5,773 nt of DNA from Pseudomonadota bacterium (lineage in GTDB: Bacteria; Pseudomonadota; Gammaproteobacteria; Burkholderiales; Thiobacillaceae). The notes beneath the pieces were generated by a model that saw nothing but the letters and a program-made list of their open reading frames with translations, was not told where the DNA came from and made no database searches. This document shows positions 1 through 5,773 of the stretch, piece after piece (within the stretch, counting starts at the first letter, position 1; each line of letters opens with the position of its first letter). A program made the translations under genes and the position numbers. Where the stretch lies: NCBI GenBank assembly GCA_021802595.1, contig JAJZRT010000272.1:1-5773 (forward strand). The letters are read 5' to 3'.

Positions 1-1666
1 GATCGGCCTGCTTCACCGCGCTCAGCCGATGCGCGATGATCAGCGTGGTGCGGCCGGCCAGGAATCCGGCAAGCGCCTGGTGCAGCCGCCGTTCGGTGTC
101 GGTGTCGAGCGCGGAGGTGGCTTCGTCGAGGATGACGATGCGGGGATCGGCGACGATCATGCGCGCGATCGCCAGCCGCTGGCGCTGCCCGCCCGACAGC
201 CGCACGCCTTGCCGCCCCACCACGGTGTCGAGTCCGTGCGGCAGCGTGGCGATGATGTCCTTCAGCTGGGCAATCTCCAGCGCCTGCCACAGGGTGGCGT
301 CGTCGGCTTGGCGTCCGAGGGTCAGGTTGGCCCGCACGCTGTCGTTGAACAGCACCGGATGCTGCAGCACCACGCCGACATGCTCGCGCACCGTTTCCCA
401 ACCGATCTCGCTCACCGGCACCGCGCCATAGAAAATTTGCCCCGCCCTGACCGGATACAGGCCCAGCAGCGCCTGCACCAGCGTCGACTTGCCGCCGCCG
501 GACGCCCCTACCAGCGCGACCTTCTCGCCCGCCGCGATCGCGTGGCTGACGTCATCCAGCACCGTCTCGCCGTCCGCGTAGGCGAAGCTCACATGATCAA
601 GTGCAATGCCGACCGTCGGTTGCCCCGCGAACGGATCGTGCCGCGCCGGAAACTGCGGTTCGCTGTGCAGGCCGAGCAGCGCGTTGATCCGCCCCAAAGC
701 GGCGTTGGCGGCAAACCAGGCATATTGCAGGTTCACCAGTTCCTGAACCGGGGTCATCATGAACCACAGGTAGCCGAACACCGCCAGCATCTCGCCGACG
801 CTCAGATTGGAGAACACCACCATCAGCATGGCGCCGGCGCGGAAGGCGTCGAAGCCGGCGAGGAACACGAAGAAGGAGATCCGGCTCATCGCGTCCGACT
901 TCCAGGCAAACCCCGCCGCATGCCGGCGAATGTCGGCCGCCTTCTCGGTCACCCGCGCGAGGTAATGCTTCTCGCGGTTCATCGCGCGGATCTGGGTCAG
1001 CGCGTCGAGGGTTTCGGACAGCGCCTCCTGGAACACCTCGAATGCGCGGTTTTCCTGCTTCTTCAGATCCTTCACGCGTTTGCCGAGGCGCATGGAAAAC
1101 AGGATCACGACCGGGTTCAGCAGCAGGATGAATAGCGCAAGCTGCCAGTGCATCCAGAACAGCACCGCGCCGACGCCGACTAGGGTCAACACCGACACCA
1201 CGAAGCCTGAAATCGAGGCGCCGAGGAAGCTGTCGATGGCGTTGAGGTCGGTGACGAAATGCGAAGTCACCCGGCCCGCACCCACCGTTTCGAATTCCGA
1301 CAGCGCGATGCGCGACAGCCGGGCAAGCATCCGCACCCGGATGCGGTACACCACGTCCTTCGCCAGCAGCGAAAACGTCCGTCCCTGCCACACGTTGAGC
1401 AGGATCGCCGCCAGCCTGAGCATCACCGTCAGCAACAGCGTCACGCCGATGAACAGCACCGGGCCGTGCCAGACGGAGGGAAACACCGCGCCGATCCTCT
1501 GCACGAAGACGCCCGGGTGATGCAGCAGAACCTCGTCCACCATCAGCGGCAGCAGCAGCGGCACGGGGACCGCGGCGGCCACCGCCAGCAAGGCGATGAG
1601 GTTGGCCTGCAGCAGGCGGGGGCGATGGGTTTTGAGTTCGTCGGCGATGCCGCGCCACGTCAGCAT
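1..1666 (-). CDS. ABC exporter, fused permease and ATPase (MsbA/MdlB-like), 3' end cut by window edge
   Basis: A half-transporter of the ABC exporter type, expected to form a homo- or heterodimer in the inner membrane and to use ATP to export a lipid, drug or other hydrophobic compound; the substrate cannot be read from sequence. The 555 visible residues hold about six membrane segments (roughly 20-47, 67-92, 152-172, 174-192, 264-287, 292-312), then the ATPase domain. In it I see an A-loop Tyr363, Walker A GASGGGKST (387-395), Q-loop Gln435, signature LSGGQ (490-494), Walker B IVILDE (510-515) followed by the SALD D-loop, and H-loop His546. All catalytic motifs are intact. The frame stays open to base 1, so perhaps 20-50 C-terminal residues are missing. 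The ATG at 1666 is chosen because an in-frame TAG lies 12 codons before it, with no other start between; AGGA at 1676-1679 is a plausible ribosome binding site. It lies 121 bases downstream of the cytochrome b gene. Family call firm, specific role unknown. Confidence 0.93.
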   Translation of the reverse strand, partial: MLTWRGIADELKTHRPRLLQANLIALLAVAAAVPVPLLLPLMVDEVLLHHPGVFVQRIGAVFPSVWHGPVLFIGVTLLLTVMLRLAAILLNVWQGRTFSLLAKDVVYRIRVRMLARLSRIALSEFETVGAGRVTSHFVTDLNAIDSFLGASISGFVVSVLTLVGVGAVLFWMHWQLALFILLLNPVVILFSMRLGKRVKDLKKQENRAFEVFQEALSETLDALTQIRAMNREKHYLARVTEKAADIRRHAAGFAWKSDAMSRISFFVFLAGFDAFRAGAMLMVVFSNLSVGEMLAVFGYLWFMMTPVQELVNLQYAWFAANAALGRINALLGLHSEPQFPARHDPFAGQPTVGIALDHVSFAYADGETVLDDVSHAIAAGEKVALVGASGGGKSTLVQALLGLYPVRAGQIFYGAVPVSEIGWETVREHVGVVLQHPVLFNDSVRANLTLGRQADDATLWQALEIAQLKDIIATLPHGLDTVVGRQGVRLSGGQRQRLAIARMIVADPRIVILDEATSALDTDTERRLHQALAGFLAGRTTLIIAHRLSAVKQAD

Positions 1667-1701
1667 GACTGGCCATCCTGAAGAAAGAAAGACGCGCTCC
1701 T

Positions 1702-1736
1702 AGCATAAGCGCTGACGCGTCCGGCCGAAAGCGCTG
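1702..1736 (-). promoter_or_regulatory. possible promoter/operator region of the ABC exporter
   Basis: On the minus strand a TATGCT hexamer (1702-1707) could serve as a -10 box, placing a transcript start about 30 bases before the ATG at 1666. The matching -35 position (1725-1730) reads TTTCGG, a poor fit. An 8-base direct repeat, AAGCGCTG on the plus strand, occurs at 1707-1714 and 1729-1736, 22 bases apart, and so flanks the putative promoter core. Each copy contains the self-complementary AGCGCT, and the palindrome GACGCGTC (1714-1721) lies between them. The arrangement could be an operator, but short GC-rich palindromes are expected by chance here. Confidence 0.22.
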
Positions 1737-1768
1737 GCCTGCCGGCTTCGATGCAGTGTCGGTCAATG

Positions 1769-1784
1769 GGCGCGAAGCCGCGCC
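1769..1784 (-). terminator. short stem-loop after the cytochrome b gene, possible weak terminator
   Basis: Directly after the stop codon of the cytochrome b gene, the minus strand reads GGCGCG-GCTT-CGCGCC, a perfect 6-base-pair GC stem with a 4-base loop. No run of T follows it (the next bases are CATTGACC), so it is not a classic intrinsic terminator. It could slow RNA polymerase or protect the 3' end of the cytochrome transcript. Its place at the end of a gene pair is the main reason to list it. Confidence 0.28.
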
Positions 1785-1787
1785 GCT

Positions 1788-2480
1788 CTATAAATCCGCC
1801 GCGCCGCCGCCCACCCGGAGCAAGGCATAGACGAGCGCCACCACGAAGCCCAGCAATACCAGCGCTTTCCAGGCCGGCGCCCTGCGTCCGGCCGTCTCGC
1901 CCGTCGCAGAGGTCTTCACGCCGGTGAACATCGCCCGGATCATGTCGTCGCGGCGCAGCAGCTGATGGGCGAACACCGCGGCAACGTGCACACCGACCAG
2001 CCCCAGCAGCAGATCGAAATTGTAGCCATGCAGGGTGGTGATGAAGCTGCTGGTATCGTGGCTGAGCCAATGCGAAAACGGGGCTTCGTACGCGTCATCG
2101 TCGTTGCCCAGCAGGCCGGTGGCGACCTGCACGAGCAGCACCAGCAGCAGGCTCAGGATCATCCATCCGCCCAAGGGGTTGTGCCCCAGATAGGCCGGCG
2201 GCCGGCGTTGCAGCACGCTGCGAAGATACGCATAGCTGGCGCGCGGGCCCCGCACGAAGTGCGCAAACCGTGCCGTGTCGCTGCCCACAAATCCCCAGGC
2301 GATGCGGAACAGCAGCAGCGTGAGGATGGCATAGCCCGACCAGCCGTGGTATTCCATCCATTCGTTGCCCTGCTCCCCGCTCCACCAGGAGAATCCGATC
2401 AGCGCCAGTAGCAGCCAGTGAAACAGCCGCACCGGCACATCCCACACCCAGATCCTGACCGGCACGGGCGACGGCGTCAT
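1788..2480 (-). CDS. membrane cytochrome b561-like protein (Ni/Fe-hydrogenase b-type / COG3658 style)
   Basis: A 230-residue integral membrane b-type cytochrome, expected to carry two hemes between transmembrane helices and to pass electrons between the quinone pool and a periplasmic partner. Four family helices are visible (about 17-33, 46-66, 102-124, 152-174), with a fifth hydrophobic segment near the C-terminus (about 204-221). The opening WVWDVPVRLFHW is characteristic of this family. Candidate heme-ligand histidines are His21, His45, His151 and His165, one in or near each of the four core helices; His100 lies in a GHNPLGG motif between helices 2 and 3. Its ATG overlaps the TGA of the upstream cytochrome c gene (ATGA, 2477-2480), and a GGGGGA lies 10 bases before the ATG, so translation is probably coupled. 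The overlap makes the c-type cytochrome the likely redox partner. The substrate or terminal acceptor is not evident; hydrogenase genes are absent from the window. Family call is strong; physiological role is inference. Confidence 0.9.
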   Translation of the reverse strand: MTPSPVPVRIWVWDVPVRLFHWLLLALIGFSWWSGEQGNEWMEYHGWSGYAILTLLLFRIAWGFVGSDTARFAHFVRGPRASYAYLRSVLQRRPPAYLGHNPLGGWMILSLLLVLLVQVATGLLGNDDDAYEAPFSHWLSHDTSSFITTLHGYNFDLLLGLVGVHVAAVFAHQLLRRDDMIRAMFTGVKTSATGETAGRRAPAWKALVLLGFVVALVYALLRVGGGAADL

Positions 2481-2959
2481 AGCACCGCCATCCCCCGAAA
2501 CGCCTTGTGGCAGGCGGCGCAGCTATCGCCCACATGCTGGTAGGCCGGCCGGATCAAGTCCATCTTGCCGGTTTTGGCCATCGCATCGAGGTTGGACACC
2601 GCCTTGATGTAGGTTTCCTGCGCCTGCTTGAACTGGGCGGCGTTCTGCCATACCGCGGGCTTGGCACGGCTCGGGGCATAGGTGCTCCCGGGGGGGAAAT
2701 ACACCCAAGGCTGCGTGCTCAGGGTTTGCAGCTTGTTGGCGAGCGCCAGAAAATCTGCCGCGACATAAGGATTCTTGCCGCGCACCACGATTCCCATCGG
2801 CTCGAACGTGCGCAGGGTTTCCTGCAACAGTGCGCGGCGCTTGGTCACCGGCTGGCCGGGGTGCGTATCGGCCTTGGGGCCGCATCCGGCCAGCATCACG
2901 CAGGCGCCGAGCAGTAGCGGCGCTGCACGCAGGTAGGGTTTGAGCGAAATCATGATCAT
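2477..2959 (-). CDS. lipid-anchored class II cytochrome c (cytochrome c-556/c' family)
   Basis: A 160-residue periplasmic c-type cytochrome. The N-terminus is a lipoprotein signal: basic start, hydrophobic stretch, then lipobox LAGC (23-26), so Cys26 should become the lipidated first residue; Gly27 at +2 does not signal inner-membrane retention. The single heme-binding motif CAACH (147-151) sits near the C-terminus, as in class II cytochromes c, and the YFPPGS...AKPAVW stretch (87-104) matches that family's conserved middle. Met55, in the TFEPMG helix, is placed like the axial Met of c-556 proteins, suggesting a six-coordinate electron carrier and not a five-coordinate gas-binding c'. Two in-frame ATGs start the signal peptide (2959 and 2953). 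Neither has a strong ribosome binding site; a GGA 5 bases before 2953 slightly favours the shorter form. The frame is open further upstream into mnmE, but that extension looks nothing like a signal and is rejected. It is followed, with a 4-base overlap, by the cytochrome b gene, its probable partner. Confidence 0.9.
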   Translation of the reverse strand: MIMISLKPYLRAAPLLLGACVMLAGCGPKADTHPGQPVTKRRALLQETLRTFEPMGIVVRGKNPYVAADFLALANKLQTLSTQPWVYFPPGSTYAPSRAKPAVWQNAAQFKQAQETYIKAVSNLDAMAKTGKMDLIRPAYQHVGDSCAACHKAFRGMAVL

Positions 2960-3065
2960 CCAGGTGAGGGGGTAAACGGCTAAGGGGTATCGATAGCGCA
3001 AACCCGGGCCGAGTTCCCCGGCACGCTGCAGAACCAGCAAATAATGCGGGATACAGGAAGCGCTT

Positions 3066-4406
3066 CTATTTGCCGATGCAGAAGCGACTGAAGATTTCGC
3101 CCAACAGATCGTCCGCGGTGAATTCGCCGGTAATCTCCGACAGGGCGGCCTGGGCCAACCGCAACTCCTCGGCAAACAACTCCAGCTGGCCGGTTGATTC
3201 GCGCGCAACCGCTAGATGGCGGGCAGCACGGCCGAGCGCCTCCAGGTGCCGTGCGCGTGCCATGAATGCCCCTTCACCTGCGGTCTGCCAGCCTGCCGCC
3301 GCAAGCAGCTTCTCGCGCAGCAGGCCGATCCCGGCCCCGGTGCGGGCGGAAAGCCAGACCTCGTCGCCGACCACGCGCGGCGCCTCGTCGGTGACATCGA
3401 TCTTGTTGTGGATGGTCAGCCGCGCCACCGGGGGCATCCGCGCCAGGATCGCCGCCTCGTCGTCGCCCAGACCATGCGCGGCATCCACCAGCAGCAGCGC
3501 CACGTCGGCCTTTTCCACTGCCGCCCAAGTCCGCGCAATGCCCAGCCGTTCCACCGCATCGTCGGTTTCGCGCAAGCCCGCCGTATCGACGATGTGCAGC
3601 GGCACGCCCTGGATCTGGATGGCCTCGCGCACCGTGTCGCGCGTGGTGCCGGCAATCTCGGTCACGATCGCCGCCTCGAACCCGGCCAGCTGGTTCAAGA
3701 GGCTCGACTTGCCGACGTTCGGCTGGCCGATCAGCACCACCGTCAGGCCTTCGCGCAGCAGGGCACCCTGCTGCGCCTGCGACCGCACCGCGGCAAGGCT
3801 GGCGTCGATCTGGTCGAGCCGGCCGAAGGCATCGGCCTGCTTCAGGAAGTCGATTTCCTCTTCGGGAAAGTCGAGCGTGGCTTCCACCAGCATGCGCAGG
3901 CGCGTCAGGGCCTCGACCAGTTCTGCGATCCGCGTCGAGAATGCGCCTGTCAGCGAGCGCACCGCCGAACGCGCCGCCTCGCTGGACGCAGCGTCGATCA
4001 GGTCGGCGACCGCCTCGGCCTGCGCCAGGTCGAGCTTGCCATTTAGAAACGCGCGGCGGGAAAATTCGCCCGGCTCGGCCAGCCGTGCGCCGAGTTCGAG
4101 GCAACGCTGCAGGATCAGATTGAGAACCACCGGGCCGCCGTGCCCCTGCAGTTCCAGCACGCTCTCCCCGGTAAACGAATGTGGCGCGACGAAATGGAGC
4201 GCGATACCTTCGTCGATCGGCTGCCCCTGCCCGTCGAGGAAGCGGCTGTAGGTGGCATGACGCGGTACGGGCACGCTTCCAAGCACCGCCTGCGCCAGGG
4301 GCGCGATGTCCGCCCCCGATACCCGCACCACGCCCACGCCACCGCGCCCGGGCGCGGTGGCGATGGCTGCTATCAGATCAGGCCTTGCCGGAGGCAAGCT
4401 TGCCAC
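3066..4406 (-). CDS. mnmE: tRNA uridine-5-carboxymethylaminomethyl modification GTPase MnmE (TrmE)
   Basis: MnmE works with MnmG in the cytoplasm to modify the wobble uridine (U34) of certain tRNAs, using a methylene-tetrahydrofolate-derived carbon and a potassium-dependent GTPase cycle. The 446 residues match the usual length (about 450). The N-terminal folate-binding domain shows [14 protein letters not shown] (18-31). A central helical domain contains [19 protein letters not shown] (114-132). The inserted G domain has G1 GQPNVGKSS (227-235, with the potassium-binding Asn230), G2 TTRDT (254-258), G3 DTAG (274-277), G4 NKID (334-337) and G5 SAR (353-355). Glu286 aligns with the catalytic Glu282 of E. 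coli by spacing from DTAG. The C-terminal FCIGK carries the conserved Cys443. The start is GTG at 4406: an in-frame TGA eight codons upstream excludes an earlier start, and the family's N-terminus begins just a few residues before IAAIATAPG. It overlaps the end of yidC by 29 bases, implying co-transcription. Confidence 0.98.
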   Translation of the reverse strand: MASLPPARPDLIAAIATAPGRGGVGVVRVSGADIAPLAQAVLGSVPVPRHATYSRFLDGQGQPIDEGIALHFVAPHSFTGESVLELQGHGGPVVLNLILQRCLELGARLAEPGEFSRRAFLNGKLDLAQAEAVADLIDAASSEAARSAVRSLTGAFSTRIAELVEALTRLRMLVEATLDFPEEEIDFLKQADAFGRLDQIDASLAAVRSQAQQGALLREGLTVVLIGQPNVGKSSLLNQLAGFEAAIVTEIAGTTRDTVREAIQIQGVPLHIVDTAGLRETDDAVERLGIARTWAAVEKADVALLLVDAAHGLGDDEAAILARMPPVARLTIHNKIDVTDEAPRVVGDEVWLSARTGAGIGLLREKLLAAAGWQTAGEGAFMARARHLEALGRAARHLAVARESTGQLELFAEELRLAQAALSEITGEFTADDLLGEIFSRFCIGK

Positions 4407-5773
4407 CGCCCTCGACCTGCCGGTTGATCACCCATTGCTGCGTAATTGACAGGATGTTGTTGACGATCCAGTACAGCACGAGACCGGCCGGGAAGAACAC
4501 AAACATTACGGTAAACGCCATCGGCATGATCATCATGATCCTGGCCTGCATCGGGTCCATCGGCTGCGGATTGAGCTTGACCTGCAGGATCGAGGTGATG
4601 CCCATGACGATCGGCAGGATGTAGAAGGGGTCCGGCGCCGTCAGGTCGGTGATCCAGCCCAGCCACGGCGCGCCGCGCATTTCCACCGCCGCAAGCAGCA
4701 CCCAGTACAGCGCGATGAATACCGGAATCTGGATCAGGATCGGCAGGCAGCCGCCGAGCGGGTTGATCTTCTCGGTCTTGTACAGGTCCGCCATCGCCTG
4801 GTGCAGCTTGGCGCGGTCGTCGCCGTAAGTTTCCTTCAGCTGCTGCAGGCGCGGGGTCAGCTTCTTCATCTTGGCCATCGACTTGTAGCCCGCCGCCGAC
4901 AGCGGGAACAGCGCCAGCTTGAGCAGGACGGTCAGGATAATGATGGCCCAGCCCCAGTTGCCGACGATGTGCTCGATTTTGGCCAGCACCCAGTAGATGG
5001 GAAAAGCCAGCGGTGTGAGCCAGCCGTAATCCCGCACGAGGTCGAGGCCAGGCGCGGTGGCTTCCAGCAGCTTCTGCTTCTGCGGCCCCGCATACAGGGG
5101 CACGGTGAACACTTTTTGCTGGCCGGGTGCCAGCGTGCCTTCGGCCAGGATGACACCGGCCGAATAGAGTCCGTCCCCCAGCGCGCGCGCGTAATACTCG
5201 CGCTTGATCGTGCCTTCGGGTAGCCAGGCCGACACGAAATGATGCTGCACCAGCGCCACCCAACCGTTATCGGCCCTTTTCTCGAACTCGGCCTTGCCAT
5301 CCTCGATGGCTTTGAAGGGGACTTTCTGGAATTTCTTGGCGTCGGTGTAGAACGCGGGTCCGGTAAAGGTGTGCAGGAAGAACGACGCGCCTCGTGGTGC
5401 GCCGGAATGGCGCGTGAACTGGTAGTAGGGCGTCAGGTCGACGGGCTGGGTGCCATTGTTGATGACCCGCGTCCTGAGGGCAATCTCGTAGCTGCCGCGC
5501 TTGAAAATATAGGTCTTCTCGACACGCACGCCCGTGGCAGGATCGCTCCACACCAACGGAACCTCGACTTCCGAAGCGCCCTTGACCAGGCGATAGGTGC
5601 CGGGATTCAGCTGAAATACACTGCGATGCGTGGGCAGATCCTTGCCGAGCAGGCCGCTCTGCGCCAGATAGGGCTGGGTCGGATCGTCTTCAAACAGCGT
5701 GAAAATCTGATTGCGTTCCTGCGTCTCGCGATAGGACAGCAGGTCGAGCTGCCGGAGATCGCCGCCGTTGGCG
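4378..5773 (-). CDS. yidC: membrane protein insertase YidC (Oxa1 family), 5' end cut by window edge
   Basis: YidC inserts and folds inner-membrane proteins, alone or with the Sec translocon. The visible 464 residues start within the large periplasmic domain (first residues [18 protein letters not shown]) and run to the C-terminus; about 80-90 residues with the first membrane helix lie outside the window. The periplasmic beta domain continues to about residue 245. The conserved insertase domain follows: a helix near 250-270, a groove helix [20 protein letters not shown] (272-291), a charged cytoplasmic hairpin (about 294-334), and further helices at about 343-365, 383-400 and 412-440, ending in a short basic tail. 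The usual groove arginine of E. coli YidC (Arg366) is replaced by Lys, visible residue 285. The reading frame is open well upstream of any internal start codon, through clear YidC sequence, so internal starts near 5556 are not real. It lies directly upstream of mnmE, with a 29-base overlap, as in the common rnpA-yidD-yidC-mnmE cluster. Confidence 0.97.
   Translation of the reverse strand, partial: ANGGDLRQLDLLSYRETQERNQIFTLFEDDPTQPYLAQSGLLGKDLPTHRSVFQLNPGTYRLVKGASEVEVPLVWSDPATGVRVEKTYIFKRGSYEIALRTRVINNGTQPVDLTPYYQFTRHSGAPRGASFFLHTFTGPAFYTDAKKFQKVPFKAIEDGKAEFEKRADNGWVALVQHHFVSAWLPEGTIKREYYARALGDGLYSAGVILAEGTLAPGQQKVFTVPLYAGPQKQKLLEATAPGLDLVRDYGWLTPLAFPIYWVLAKIEHIVGNWGWAIIILTVLLKLALFPLSAAGYKSMAKMKKLTPRLQQLKETYGDDRAKLHQAMADLYKTEKINPLGGCLPILIQIPVFIALYWVLLAAVEMRGAPWLGWITDLTAPDPFYILPIVMGITSILQVKLNPQPMDPMQARIMMIMPMAFTVMFVFFPAGLVLYWIVNNILSITQQWVINRQVEGGGKLASGKA

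Noticed and set aside
29..1135. A 368-codon open frame on the plus strand
   Set aside because: It is antisense to the ABC exporter, whose minus-strand frame carries every ATPase motif. Its product is low-complexity, rich in Arg, His and Gln, the usual shadow of a GC-rich gene.
597..1766. A 389-codon minus-strand frame over the ABC exporter region
   Set aside because: It is a different frame from the true exporter, which starts at 1666. Its product is Arg/Gly/Pro-rich and has no membrane segments or ATPase motifs.
2690..2696. Run of seven G (C on the coding strand) within the cytochrome c gene, considered as a phase-variation tract or frameshift
   Set aside because: The frame is intact on both sides and encodes the conserved FPPGS motif, and 7 bases is a modest length for slippage control in GC-rich DNA.
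3004..3021. Hairpin CCGGG/CCCGG between mnmE and the cytochrome c gene, considered as a terminator
   Set aside because: The stem is only 5 base pairs with an 8-base loop, and it is followed by just three T residues. It is too weak to call.
2960..3065. Search for a promoter ahead of the cytochrome c gene
   Set aside because: Candidates such as TTGCGC with a later GTTTAC, or the palindrome TATCGATA (2988-2995), do not make a convincing -35/-10 pair, so none is listed.
2960..3208. Upstream extension of the cytochrome c frame into mnmE
   Set aside because: The added 83 residues are compositionally odd and would bury the lipoprotein signal inside the protein. The lipobox fits a start at 2959 or 2953.
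3070..4251. A 393-codon open frame on the plus strand
   Set aside because: It is antisense to mnmE and rich in Ser, Arg and Ala with no recognisable domain. GC-rich codon bias leaves this opposite frame free of stops.

Overview
This window looks like an ordinary chromosomal stretch from a GC-rich proteobacterium, most likely a betaproteobacterium. That placement rests on the GC-rich codon usage, the yidC-mnmE gene order typical of proteobacterial chromosomes near the replication origin, and the style of YidC and of the cytochrome pair. I judged it from remembered family patterns, not from a search, and I cannot name a genus.

All five genes lie on the minus strand, so reading runs from the right end to the left. 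At the right edge is yidC, the inner-membrane protein insertase. It is cut at its 5' end and 464 codons are visible. Its last 29 bases overlap the GTG start of mnmE, the tRNA wobble-uridine modification GTPase, which is complete at 446 residues. After a 106-base gap come two genes joined by a 4-base ATGA overlap: a small lipoprotein-type class II cytochrome c (cytochrome c-556/c' family) and a membrane cytochrome b561-like protein. After a further 121-base gap comes an ABC exporter with fused membrane and ATPase domains. It is complete at its start, but its last few residues run off the left edge.

yidC and mnmE are housekeeping genes that commonly sit together in the rpmH-rnpA-yidD-yidC-mnmE cluster. 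The cytochrome c and b genes probably form one electron-transfer unit: a quinol-facing membrane diheme b cytochrome and a lipid-anchored c-type cytochrome on the periplasmic side. They may have their own promoter in the 106-base gap, or be read through from mnmE; the sequence does not decide this. The ABC exporter has a weak possible promoter with an 8-base direct repeat just upstream, and a short stem-loop follows the cytochrome b gene.

I found no RNA genes, insertion sequences, CRISPR arrays or long repeats, and no gap exceeds 300 bases. I see no convincing previously undescribed system. The cytochrome c/b pair is the part most worth a second look.
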